Positions 8,453 through 17,082 of a DNA stretch of 64,000 nt are shown piece by piece. A model generated the notes under the pieces. The model saw only the letters and a program-made list of their open reading frames with translations. It searched no databases and was not told the DNA's origin. This DNA is from Bacillota bacterium. Lineage in GTDB: Bacteria > Bacillota > Clostridia > DSM-8532. Made by a program: the position numbers and the translations under genes. The DNA lies in NCBI GenBank assembly GCA_023443745.1, contig JAEZTB010000064.1, positions 186,001-250,000 on the forward strand. Reading direction: 5' to 3'. The stretch's first letter is position 1. The number at the start of each line of letters is the position of its first letter.

Positions 8453-9300
8453 AAGAACGGATACCACATTTTTGAAGGCGGTGGCAGAAGAAATCCGGAT
8501 GCAATCCAATATAAACAGAATAGCAGCAAGCCGGAATATATCACCTTGAAGACCTTGTCGGCTTTCCGCTCCTCATGCTCACTGTAATAGGTTCTGGTTT
8601 TTCCTTTTCCATAACCTCTTAAGTCCATGGCATTTGAGATATTACCTACTCGTTCAAATGAGGAAATGATTAAAGGAACCAATATCAGCACATTCTGTTT
8701 TAAACGATTCATAAGCGACGCCTTCTTGGGATCCAGCTCAACCCCTCTCACTTGCATGGATACTTTAATGTTTTCAAAATCTCTTCCAATATCGGGTATA
8801 TACCGGAACGCAATAGAGAAAATGGTACATATTTTATAGGGAACTTTGATTGAGTACAGTCCTGCAGCCATTTCCGACGGCGTTATGGACAATATGAAAA
8901 CCACAGAAATCACAAACGAAGTGATCATTTTAATAAAACGGATGGATAAATACCAAACCGTTTCGGCAGAAATAAAAAACCTCCCTGATAGCTCGATGAG
9001 AACTGTATTCTGACCGCCACACCAATAAGCTCCTATACTCGGATCTACCATCCAGAAAAGTACAATATTAATCGAATTCATTACAAGGATTATAATAAAA
9101 AAGTATTTCAGGTTCTTCCAATTAGGCTTTAAGGATGCCAATCCCACAATCCCTACAATTAGCAGCGGTAAGATAAGCCGTATATCGAAGGACATGATAA
9201 GATAAACCAATAGGATGACGAAGGAACGAACTTTTGTTTTTCCAGTTAGCTTATGAAGAAAAGTATGACCTGGAATCAAGTTAAGCAATTGGTTCTTCAT
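8449..9300 (-). CDS. ecfT: ECF transporter transmembrane component EcfT
   Basis: About 283 residues from the ATG at 9300; upstream in-frame ATGs at 9321 and 9339 are possible because the ribosome site (AAGGAG) sits very close to 9300. Several membrane helices occur in the N-terminal half, followed by the EcfT coupling region with two Ala/Arg-Gly motifs: SMQVRGVELD and NAMDLRGYG, which dock the ATPases. It overlaps the ecfA 3' end by 20 bases and the M20 start by 4, as in a tightly coupled operon. Confidence 0.88.
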   Translation of the reverse strand: MKNQLLNLIPGHTFLHKLTGKTKVRSFVILLVYLIMSFDIRLILPLLIVGIVGLASLKPNWKNLKYFFIIILVMNSINIVLFWMVDPSIGAYWCGGQNTVLIELSGRFFISAETVWYLSIRFIKMITSFVISVVFILSITPSEMAAGLYSIKVPYKICTIFSIAFRYIPDIGRDFENIKVSMQVRGVELDPKKASLMNRLKQNVLILVPLIISSFERVGNISNAMDLRGYGKGKTRTYYSEHEERKADKVFKVIYSGLLLFCLYWIASGFLLPPPSKMWYPFL

Positions 9301-10999
9301 GCTCCTTAAGCATCCTTTCATAAGCAATAAAATGTTCAATGTAGCTTTCTGGGTCCAACTCCAACCGTTTTGCCAGAGTATACAGCGAGGTTTGCTTTAA
9401 GTTGGCTTTATTGATGACATCATCATCGGACAAGACCTTGAATACCGAATCATCGCCCACCAGCTCCCCCTCGGCAAAAACAATGGCCCGGTCGGTGTAC
9501 TGTATAGCCAGATGCATGTCATGGGTTATAAACACGATGGTGATTCCATACTGTTTGTTTAATTCATCCAGGAAATTCATAATTTCGGTATAGTGGAAAT
9601 AATCCTGACCGGCTGTAGGTTCATCCAGGATAATGATATCAGGTTGCAGTACGAGAATTGAGGCAATGGTGATTCTTTTTCTCTGTCCATAGCTCACTGC
9701 CGTTACCGGCCAATTTCTCATACCATAAAGTCCACACATCTTAAGCGTTTTTTTTACAGCTTCATCTATTTCAGTTCTGCTCTTACCGCGCAGTATCAGA
9801 GCCAGTTCCACTTCATCCTTGATAATATCCTTGACAAGCATTTGATTGGGATTCTGCATGACATATCCTATTTTCTCGCCAATCTCTTTTATAGACATGC
9901 TAAGATAATTAGTATTGTGAATATGGACCTTTCCGGATGAGGGTCTGACAATTCCGCATATCAGCTTGGCCATGGTGCTTTTCCCGGCGCCGTTCTTCCC
10001 TACAAAGGCAACCTTCTCACCTTTTTTTATTGAAAACGAAATGTTCTTCAAAACATCATTTTCCCCATAGGCGAAAGAGACATTTTCAATTTTCAATATT
10101 TCGTCTCCCGAGTCAGGAATATACTTTTCGAATTCGGTTGCATGCTGGGTTTTAAGCTTATTGGAAAAAGGACTTAAATCCATATGATAGATATCGGATA
10201 GGTTTTGATTCTCGGTCAAATCACACCCTGCATTTTTCATGGCCTTAATATAAAGGGGCTCACGGATGCCATACTGGGCCAACAAATCTGACGCCAGGAG
10301 TTTATCAGGCGTATCATCAAAAACAATCCTACCTTCATTCATAAGCACAATCCGGTCTACATGGCGATAAAGCACATCTTCCAACCTATGCTCAATGATG
10401 AGGATTGTTTTTTCCTGCTCCCTGTGGATGCGGTCAATGAGATCAACGGCATACATTCCCATTTTAGGATCAAGAGATGCCAATGGTTCATCAAAAATCA
10501 GCAGGCTCACATCATCATGAATAACTCCTGCAAGAGCCACTTTTTGCTTTTGTCCCCCCGATAACTCGTAAGGGATGTGATTGAGAAAATTCTCCATACC
10601 CACGATTTCACTTGCCTTTTGAACCTTGGGCATCATTTCTTTTCGTGGCATACTTTGATTTTCAAGGGCAAAAGCAATATCCTCGCCAACGCTTAGGCCT
10701 ACGAATTGGGCGTCTGAATCCTGCAAAACAGTCCCCACCGTCTTGCTCAATGCAAAAATGCTGGCAGTTTTAGTTTCCTTGCCAGCAATTTTGCATGACC
10801 CTGTTATAGTCCCATCATAAGAAAAAGGATTCAAGCCATTGATACAATTTGCTAATGTTGATTTTCCACTTCCGCTGGGGCCAAGGAGCAATATCTTTTC
10901 ACCCTCATAGATCGTGAGATTGATGTCATGCAAGGTAGCCCCGGTCTGTGACTTATATTTAAATCCAAAGTCTATAAATTCTACAATGGGCTTTTTCAT
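9281..10999 (-). CDS. ecfA: ECF transporter ATPase, two fused domains
   Basis: 572 residues from the ATG at 10999, chosen because it falls 10 bases after the EcfS stop; the open frame extends upstream to 11053. Two ABC ATPase domains lie in one chain. Domain 1 has Walker A GPSGSGKST (about 40-48) and signature LSGGQKQK; domain 2 has Walker A GKNGAGKST and signature VSYGQRKR. Both have Walker B, LIFDEP and IILDEP. This replaces the usual EcfA1/EcfA2 pair of separate proteins, as in YkoD/MtsB-type fusions. It energises the S component encoded just upstream. Confidence 0.9.
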   Translation of the reverse strand: MKKPIVEFIDFGFKYKSQTGATLHDINLTIYEGEKILLLGPSGSGKSTLANCINGLNPFSYDGTITGSCKIAGKETKTASIFALSKTVGTVLQDSDAQFVGLSVGEDIAFALENQSMPRKEMMPKVQKASEIVGMENFLNHIPYELSGGQKQKVALAGVIHDDVSLLIFDEPLASLDPKMGMYAVDLIDRIHREQEKTILIIEHRLEDVLYRHVDRIVLMNEGRIVFDDTPDKLLASDLLAQYGIREPLYIKAMKNAGCDLTENQNLSDIYHMDLSPFSNKLKTQHATEFEKYIPDSGDEILKIENVSFAYGENDVLKNISFSIKKGEKVAFVGKNGAGKSTMAKLICGIVRPSSGKVHIHNTNYLSMSIKEIGEKIGYVMQNPNQMLVKDIIKDEVELALILRGKSRTEIDEAVKKTLKMCGLYGMRNWPVTAVSYGQRKRITIASILVLQPDIIILDEPTAGQDYFHYTEIMNFLDELNKQYGITIVFITHDMHLAIQYTDRAIVFAEGELVGDDSVFKVLSDDDVINKANLKQTSLYTLAKRLELDPESYIEHFIAYERMLKEHEEPIA

Positions 11000-11009
11000 T
11001 TTATGTATA

Positions 11010-11594
11010 TTATACTTCTTTCTCTTCAATTTTGAGATTTGTACTGCGTGCATTACGTCTTGCCAAAGCTATGAGAATCGGAACACCAATGATCACTAAA
11101 ATAATCATATTGGCAAGGCCGCCTGTTAGCGCCTGAACAAAGGTTACATTCAGTTCTCCGCCATAAAACAGGACTGTCAATAAAGGTGTAATAACGCCAA
11201 AGGCTAAGGCATTGCCAATGAGACAGGTTATTGCGTAGATAACAGCATGAATGGGTTTAAAGATACCATCATTTATTTTTGCACCATATAGAGGTAATAA
11301 TCCGATAATAAAGCCTAATACGCCATTACCGATTGACCAGTCAAACCAGAAGCCCCAACCGCCTATTAAATCAGCAATAGTGTTTCCCACCGTACACGTA
11401 ACAAAGGCCGGAAGCGGTCCAAACATTGAGCCTACAATGACCGGAATAATCATGGCAGTTGTTAATTTAGTGTTTGTAAAGATTGTGATCCCGCCAAAAT
11501 TCATCAGCACACCAAATAATGCTGCGCCTATGGCAATTGCGACGACGGTCTTGGTGTTCCATACACCGAGAAGTGTTTTTAAGGCTTTTTTCAT
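11010..11594 (-). CDS. ECF transporter substrate-binding S component
   Basis: About 194 residues from the ATG at 11594, which has GGAGGG seven bases upstream; the frame stays open to 11636. Five to six hydrophobic helices are visible, with the first helix (TKTVVAIAIGAALFGVL) typical of S components, and an N-terminal AIGAALFG that fits the Ala-rich helix 1 surface used to contact EcfT. Substrate class is not readable from sequence. The linked SAM-cleaving DUF62 genes and M20 peptidase hint at a nucleoside-, methionine- or thiamin-precursor-like compound, but this is only inference. Confidence 0.85.
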   Translation of the reverse strand: MKKALKTLLGVWNTKTVVAIAIGAALFGVLMNFGGITIFTNTKLTTAMIIPVIVGSMFGPLPAFVTCTVGNTIADLIGGWGFWFDWSIGNGVLGFIIGLLPLYGAKINDGIFKPIHAVIYAITCLIGNALAFGVITPLLTVLFYGGELNVTFVQALTGGLANMIILVIIGVPILIALARRNARSTNLKIEEKEV

Positions 11595-11759
11595 TTCATG
11601 GCCCTCCAAATTCTTAATGTTTTTATCATTACCCATAACTCACTTAGAGCTATGCCCTGAACAAATTTACAAACACTTTAAATATGTTCTACCGAATAAA
11701 GTACATTAATTGGGAAAACCATTATGAGTTAAACGACAAAATACAACTATTTATTTCAT

Positions 11760-11788
11760 ATATTGACATTGTTTTTTTAATTAGTCAA
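11760..11788 (-). promoter_or_regulatory. promoter of the ECF/M20/DUF62 operon
   Basis: On the minus strand, TTGACT (11783-11788), a 17-base spacer and CAATAT (11760-11765) precede a leader of roughly 160 bases before the EcfS start. The two hexamers overlap an inverted repeat (ATATTGAC/GTCAATAT). I looked for a riboswitch fold in the leader and did not recognise one. Confidence 0.55.
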
Positions 11789-11807
11789 TATGAATTTTTG
11801 TTTTTTT

Positions 11808-12662
11808 CTACTGCACCTTCTCCCATTCCTTTTCTCTTAGGTTTGTATAAATATAAATGGCTGCCGAAGCTGATGAAAAAAGGAACATAACCACCGATAG
11901 TGCGGCTGCAAGCTCATAGTTGGAATACTCGGAAAACTGCTTCCGAAGATAAATTCCCAACATAATAGGATTATTGCCCCCCATGACATAGGGCGTGGTA
12001 AAAGAACTGACATTGCTCATGAAGATAAAGGTCATGGCGATCATAACATCCTTAAAGGAAAGCGGAAGGATCATCTTGAAAAAGACATTGATCTTTTTTG
12101 CTCCCACGTCCCTTGCGCTTTCAACAACAGAATCGGGAATACTTGCAAGAGCCGCCACGATAATCATGGTGGCAAAAGCAATATTGAACCAGAGATTCAT
12201 TAAAATAATGCCTTTTGCATTAAACATGAGTCCTGGTTTAAAATTATAACCAAATAAGCGAGAAACGCGGTTTAAAAAACCTGTATCCCTGATAATTGTT
12301 ATCATGGCATAAACGGCCACAAGATTGGGTACAAAGCGTGGAAGAAGATAAATAGTTCCGATGAATTTACTGATTTTACTGTCTGAAAACCGTAAATACA
12401 GGGCCAGCAGATAGGAGATAATAATGGCCATTACAACGGTTACCACAACAATCCAAATAGTATAAACGATATTACTTACCGCAATCTTGTCAGTGAATAT
12501 AAACTTATAATGTTCCAGGGTGAAACCACCGTTCTCTCTGGACTTAAAACTACGGATTACGGTATTTATCATGGGATAAACGATAATACCCAGGGTAAGA
12601 AGCAGTGATGGGGCAAGCATCAAAATAATAAACAGATTTGTTTTCCATGTTCTTTTTTCCAT
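11808..12662 (-). CDS. ABC transporter permease (PotB/UgpA type)
   Basis: 284 residues with about six membrane helices and the EAA cytoplasmic loop (SARDVGAKKINVFFKMILP, near residue 187), the site of contact with the ATPase. A good ribosome site, GGGAGGAG, precedes the ATG. It is the last gene of the five-gene unit glycerophosphodiesterase, permease, ATPase, binding protein, permease. It pairs with the permease at 15145-15984. Confidence 0.88.
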   Translation of the reverse strand: MEKRTWKTNLFIILMLAPSLLLTLGIIVYPMINTVIRSFKSRENGGFTLEHYKFIFTDKIAVSNIVYTIWIVVVTVVMAIIISYLLALYLRFSDSKISKFIGTIYLLPRFVPNLVAVYAMITIIRDTGFLNRVSRLFGYNFKPGLMFNAKGIILMNLWFNIAFATMIIVAALASIPDSVVESARDVGAKKINVFFKMILPLSFKDVMIAMTFIFMSNVSSFTTPYVMGGNNPIMLGIYLRKQFSEYSNYELAAALSVVMFLFSSASAAIYIYTNLREKEWEKVQ

Positions 12663-12756
12663 ATTAATCTCCTCCCAATGGTCACCATCGCATCACTTCT
12701 TCAAATTCTTTTGCATACAAGACAGTCTTGCGCCTATCCGATATACCAGGAAAGCT

Positions 12757-12792
12757 TGGCAGATGGGCAGGTACGGCCTTTCCCATCTGCCA
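12757..12792 (-). other. intercistronic hairpin after the binding-protein gene
   Basis: A perfect 11-bp stem (TGGCAGATGGG with CCCATCTGCCA) and a 14-base loop lie 20 bases past the binding-protein stop, with no T-run after it on the minus strand. It is more likely an mRNA 3' stabiliser that raises binding-protein expression over the following permease than a full terminator. Confidence 0.65.
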
Positions 12793-12812
12793 TTCCTGTT
12801 GAAAACATTATT

Positions 12813-14021
12813 CTATGGCAATGTTGCGATATTGGCATCCCAATACTCGTTTCTCTTATCTCCAAGCTTTCCGAAGGAAATAACTGAAAAACCGGTAACA
12901 TCCAGATCAGCAACCATTCCCTTAGCATCGGAATTCATTTGTGCCGTATCGATAACAGGAACTGCGAAGATTGATTCAAGGCAGATTTTTTGCCCTTCAG
13001 GAGATATCATGAAATTGATAAAGTCATAGGTCTCTTCAGCTTTGCCACCGATATTGGGAACGGCGAAAACTACGTCTGTGCCGCTAAGCGCGGGGTCAAG
13101 CTGATAGATTTTTACGCTTTCAGGCAAAATCCCCTTCGACATATTGGTCAGTGCCTGATCAGCCCAAGCAGGAATCAGATCCACTTCTTTGTTGATCAAA
13201 AGGTCAAGGGCACCCTGGTTCTTATTGGGGTAGACGATTTTTCCACCGGATTTATAGAGATACGGATGGATTTCCTTGAGTCTATCCCAACCGGCTGTCC
13301 ATTGCTCCACCCACTTCTCATCAGTAGAGGTTCTAGCTTCCAAAGGCAGATCTTTATAAAGAGCCAAATTGACAAAAGCCCCACCGGCACCGCCAGATCC
13401 GGGAGAATTATACGCAAACTTACCAGGATTAGCCTTGATCCAAGCTACCAAGTCATCCCAGGTTTTTGGAGGGGTTGGCAGTCTGGCGGAATCGTAAGCC
13501 AACACGACGGTAGTTCCTCTATAAGGAACAACACATTCGGTATAGAAGCCGGATTTCATCAGAACGTTTTTGAAATTAGGGATCTTTTCAAATTCCAGAG
13601 GAACAAAGAGGTCGCCGCCCGCTTTATCTACATAGCTGGCAAGGGACGAGCCGTTTTCAGCAAGCAAATCAAAATCGGTGTCGGTTTTGCCGGCCAGTTT
13701 AGCCGCAGCAATTCTAGCATCCAGCCCTTGATCACCGGATCCGGACAATACGAATTGAAGTTCTACGATACTTGTGGACTCAGGCTTTGCATTATATGTA
13801 CTGATAGCCGTTTCAAAAAGAACGCGCAAGTTGTCTGAACCCGTTGTCCATAACGTTACCTTTGGTTTTTCTGCCGGAGCAACTGGTGTAGCAGAAGATG
13901 AAGCTGATGATGGCGCAGCTGTTGAAGGTGTATTAGCGGAAGGTTTCGCGCCACCGCATCCAACCATCATAAGCGCAAGTGTAAGTACAAGTGTCAGCGT
14001 GAGGATTGTTTTGATCTTCAT
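12813..14021 (-). CDS. extracellular solute-binding lipoprotein of an ABC importer
   Basis: About 402 residues from the ATG at 14021, which has AAGGAGG upstream; the frame is open to 14078. It has a lipoprotein signal peptide ending in the lipobox VGCGG (Cys22), then a Thr/Ser/Ala/Pro-rich linker and a family-1 type binding domain beginning KVTLWTTGS. The order of genes (permeases of PotB/PotC class, one ATPase with a TOBE-like C-terminus, and a glycerophosphodiesterase) suggests a glycerophosphodiester, phosphorylated polyol or related substrate; iron or polyamine cannot be excluded. Confidence 0.85.
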   Translation of the reverse strand: MKIKTILTLTLVLTLALMMVGCGGAKPSANTPSTAAPSSASSSATPVAPAEKPKVTLWTTGSDNLRVLFETAISTYNAKPESTSIVELQFVLSGSGDQGLDARIAAAKLAGKTDTDFDLLAENGSSLASYVDKAGGDLFVPLEFEKIPNFKNVLMKSGFYTECVVPYRGTTVVLAYDSARLPTPPKTWDDLVAWIKANPGKFAYNSPGSGGAGGAFVNLALYKDLPLEARTSTDEKWVEQWTAGWDRLKEIHPYLYKSGGKIVYPNKNQGALDLLINKEVDLIPAWADQALTNMSKGILPESVKIYQLDPALSGTDVVFAVPNIGGKAEETYDFINFMISPEGQKICLESIFAVPVIDTAQMNSDAKGMVADLDVTGFSVISFGKLGDKRNEYWDANIATLP

Positions 14022-14126
14022 TTTGCTTCCTCCTTCATCCATTTTTTGCTTCATGGCTGTGATCCTTTTGACTCCCATTTTATAACCTCCTTTATTTGTT
14101 TTTATGTAAAAACAATGGAGCGCAAA

Positions 14127-15110
14127 TTAAGCTAAAATCTTTTCCTTTGGGTATTCGTGTATGCGGGTGTATGTAAGGGTTACCTTATCACCCGGGTAGA
14201 ATCTACCGGCCTCTTCATTCTTGACGAAGGCTTTTACGATGCCATGCTCGGTATCCACTGTGATTTCTACATAGTGACCCAGTATCATGACGGCACGAAC
14301 TATACCGGTCTCACCTTCACCGTTTTCCCCTTGAATTGAGACATATTCAGGTCGAACAGCAACTATTTTGTCCCTCTGTTCTATAAAATTCATATCTCCT
14401 ATAAAGCTCGCCACATACTTGTTGATGGGTTTATCGTAAATGTTAGCCGGGGTATCAACTTGCTCAAAGCAGCCCTTATTCATAACAACAATTCTGTCGG
14501 ACAAGGCCATGGCTTCCTCTTGATCGTGGGTCACAAAGACGACGGTAATGTTTAGGTCAAGCTGTATTTTCCTAAGCTCTTCCCTCATCTGGGAGCGGAT
14601 CTTGGCATCCAGCGCAGAGAAAGGTTCGTCCAAAAGAAGAACTTCGGGTTTTAAAAGAAGAGAACGGGCAATGGCAATCCGTTGCTGCTGGCCGCCCGAC
14701 ATCTGTCCGGGGTATTTTTTCTCCATACCGGACATTCTTACAAGCTCCAGCATATCCATGACCTGTTTAGTCCGCTCGGTTTTTGGTACCTTACGAAGTT
14801 TTAAACCAAAGGCCATGTTCTCAAATACCGTCATATGAGGCCAAAGATTATAGCTCTGAAAGACCATGGCAGTGGGTCTTTTCTCAGGAGGCAGACGTTC
14901 GATATTCTTCCCGTCAATCAGGATGGAGCCATCATTACATTCGAGAAAGCCGCCAATGGTCCTCAAAATTGTCGTTTTCCCGCATCCCGACGGGCCTAGA
15001 AGGGTGACAAGCTCCCCCTTTTTGACTTTTAAATTGATATGCTCAACGCCGTCTCCATTCTTATATTTCTTGGTCATCTCTCGAACTTCCAGCTTTATAT
15101 CATCATTCAT
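14127..15110 (-). CDS. ABC transporter ATPase (PotA/UgpC type)
   Basis: About 327 residues from the ATG at 15110, chosen because GGAGG lies eight bases upstream; an in-frame ATG at 15125 exists. Walker A GPSGCGKTT, Q-loop VFQSYNLWPH, signature MSGGQQQR, Walker B LLLDEPFSALD and switch VTHDQEEA are present. The C-terminal part from about residue 240 looks like a TOBE-type regulatory domain (AVRPEYVSI). It serves the two permeases on either side. Confidence 0.92.
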   Translation of the reverse strand: MNDDIKLEVREMTKKYKNGDGVEHINLKVKKGELVTLLGPSGCGKTTILRTIGGFLECNDGSILIDGKNIERLPPEKRPTAMVFQSYNLWPHMTVFENMAFGLKLRKVPKTERTKQVMDMLELVRMSGMEKKYPGQMSGGQQQRIAIARSLLLKPEVLLLDEPFSALDAKIRSQMREELRKIQLDLNITVVFVTHDQEEAMALSDRIVVMNKGCFEQVDTPANIYDKPINKYVASFIGDMNFIEQRDKIVAVRPEYVSIQGENGEGETGIVRAVMILGHYVEITVDTEHGIVKAFVKNEEAGRFYPGDKVTLTYTRIHEYPKEKILA

Positions 15111-15144
15111 ATAGGCATCCTCCATTTCGTACTTTTTTCATGGA

Positions 15145-15984
15145 CTAATTCATCTTATATCCCTTGGAAAGAGTCTCAGGCCCCACATACTTCCTCATCA
15201 GCAATAACAAAAGCAAATTAGGTATTATTAGAATGAGTGCAAAAACCGCACCCGCTGTTGCCGGATAGTCGAGTATAACGCCGTACATCTCCACAGGCAT
15301 GGTCCTGTATTTAGGCAGACCGACAAGAAGGGTTCCCTCGTTCTCGGCCAGTGAGGCGATAAAGGTAAACATGGCTGCCACAGCTATGCCTGGCCACGCC
15401 ATTGGCAATGTAACATGAAAAAAAGTACGTATGGGCCCAGCCCCCACATCTCTAGCTGCTTCCTCCTGTTGGCGCGGTATACTTCGAAAAGCTCCAGTGG
15501 GCAGCCAGATCATCATCATCATTGAACCGATCATATGTATAAGAAGAACACCAACAAATGTTCCCATTAAATTCAACTTATAATAGATAATACCGATGGA
15601 AGTGTATAACCCGATTTTAGGAAAAGCATTCCCTATAAGAAAAGACAGCATAACAAGCTTACGACCGGGAAAATTATAGCGTGCCAGCACATATGCAGCA
15701 GGAAGACATATGATGAGGGCTAAACCAGTCGTAATAAAGGCAAAGGTGAAGGACAGCGAAATAGAGCTCACAAGGCTTTTCTGGTTTAGGATGTAATCCC
15801 ACCAGCGAAAACCAAATTCCTTTGGTAATACCCAGGGAACCTCATATTTGTTTGCAAAAGCCAGCATGAATAAATGGAGGAGCGGCCCGTAAAAAAAGAC
15901 AATAAATGCGACCAAAATAAGATACTCGGCGAATTTTTTACGCCCCATCATATGATACCACCGTTTTGGGTTTAAGAACTTCAT
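15145..15984 (-). CDS. ABC transporter permease (PotC/UgpE type)
   Basis: 279 residues and about six membrane helices. The EAA loop (AARDVGAGPIRTFFHVTLP) lies near residues 175-193. It forms the pore with the permease at 11808-12662. A GGCGGAG ribosome site precedes the ATG. It is downstream of the glycerophosphodiesterase gene. Confidence 0.88.
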   Translation of the reverse strand: MKFLNPKRWYHMMGRKKFAEYLILVAFIVFFYGPLLHLFMLAFANKYEVPWVLPKEFGFRWWDYILNQKSLVSSISLSFTFAFITTGLALIICLPAAYVLARYNFPGRKLVMLSFLIGNAFPKIGLYTSIGIIYYKLNLMGTFVGVLLIHMIGSMMMMIWLPTGAFRSIPRQQEEAARDVGAGPIRTFFHVTLPMAWPGIAVAAMFTFIASLAENEGTLLVGLPKYRTMPVEMYGVILDYPATAGAVFALILIIPNLLLLLLMRKYVGPETLSKGYKMN

Positions 15985-16063
15985 AAATAAATCTCCGCCT
16001 CTCTTTTACAGCTTTAAGATTTATGCACTATGTCGCTCTTACAGATGTGTTCATGATTGTCCG

Positions 16064-16825
16064 CTAGAAGTCAAGAAGGTTCTTTCTTATTGATTTCGCT
16101 TTAACTACACAGCGAGTAGTCAGATTTTCAATGCCACAGGAAAGCAGTCTGGCTATTTCCGTTTCATCGTTAACTGTCCAAACTGAAATAGAGACACCAG
16201 CTTTTTTAAAACTTTTAATATTATCATCAGACAAACAGACATAAGGTATATTTATACCTTTTACACCAAAGTTCAGGCATGTCTCGGTTAGATCTCCAAT
16301 ATAGGGATCGATGCTGGGTATAATCCTCTCTATGTATTTCCATGGGCTATCATAAAATGTATGGTATTGACTTTGTGCCTCTGCTTGGGAAACCTTTTGA
16401 AAATAGAATTTTTCCAATATGCACTCGGCATTCAGATAAACATCTGCCATTTGAACAATGTCAGGGTGACGTGAGAGATAGGTTGTTGTGATACGGCCCG
16501 ACAGAATTAGACGACTTGCTCCGATGCCAAAGCTATTAGCCAGTGCAATCACTTCCAAGGGCAGTTCATCATCCTTAAGGTCACAATTAATTCGGATACC
16601 GGGATGTTGAGCCACTATTTCAAACGCATCCTCAAGCCGGGGACATGTATCATAACCGCTTGGGCTATGAGCATCATGTGAAAGAACCAAGACTGAGTCC
16701 CCAGCCTTACGGATATCAACCTCAAACGCATCAGCGCCTAAAGCGATACTTTTATGTATCGATTCAATAGAATTGTTTGGTGTTCCATCATTTCCTGTAT
16801 GCCCGGTTACCATAGGATAGCGCAT
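16064..16825 (-). CDS. glycerophosphodiester phosphodiesterase family protein
   Basis: 253 residues of the GDPD TIM-barrel family. The N-terminal GHTGNDGTPNNS takes the place of the usual HRG-PENT block, followed by DAFEVDIRKAGD (metal-binding acids) and LSHDAH (catalytic His). The C-terminal barrel has ISVWTVND, the usual closing motif. The Asn in place of Glu in the NT block is worth noting. No signal peptide is seen, so it should act in the cytoplasm on an imported diester. It is the first gene of the ABC operon, with GGGAG before the ATG, and faces the LacI operators. Confidence 0.87.
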   Translation of the reverse strand: MRYPMVTGHTGNDGTPNNSIESIHKSIALGADAFEVDIRKAGDSVLVLSHDAHSPSGYDTCPRLEDAFEIVAQHPGIRINCDLKDDELPLEVIALANSFGIGASRLILSGRITTTYLSRHPDIVQMADVYLNAECILEKFYFQKVSQAEAQSQYHTFYDSPWKYIERIIPSIDPYIGDLTETCLNFGVKGINIPYVCLSDDNIKSFKKAGVSISVWTVNDETEIARLLSCGIENLTTRCVVKAKSIRKNLLDF

Positions 16826-16903
16826 TTTGACATCTCCCTAATGATAATGAAATTGCGGTACTTTACAACGAGAACAAACATATGGCGCGATTCGATATAA
16901 AAA

Positions 16904-16997
16904 TGAAACCGGTTGTATTCTTTAGTAAAAAAAATTTCTTTTTAGAATTAGTGAATTGACTAAATGCAAAAATTAATTTATAATGAAACCGGTTTCA
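16904..16997. promoter_or_regulatory. two LacI-type operators between divergent units
   Basis: A perfect 14-bp palindrome TGAAACCGGTTTCA lies at 16984-16997, and a second copy with one matching half, TGAAACCGGTTGTA, lies at 16904-16917; they are 80 bases apart (start to start). Both have the central CG of LacI/GalR operators. The first overlaps the end of the -10 of the LacI gene; the second lies in the promoter area of the leftward operon. A DNA loop between them is possible. Confidence 0.85.
16956..16984 (+). promoter_or_regulatory. promoter of the LacI-family gene
   Basis: TTGACT (16956-16961), a 17-base spacer and TATAAT (16979-16984) form a near-consensus promoter. The palindromic operator begins at the last base of the -10, so the gene should be autorepressed. 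Confidence 0.85.
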
Positions 16998-17082
16998 AAA
17001 ATCATGGTTAAATTCTACCATATTTATATGCACATAACAACCCCTTTTTGTTAGTTTTTCTAAAAAATCAGGAGGATACATT

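Noticed and set aside
11595..11759. Riboswitch in the ECF operon leader (thiamin, preQ1 or SAM classes considered because of the neighbours)
   Set aside because: No conserved core of these aptamers could be recognised by eye. A covariance-model scan (Infernal/Rfam) would be decisive.
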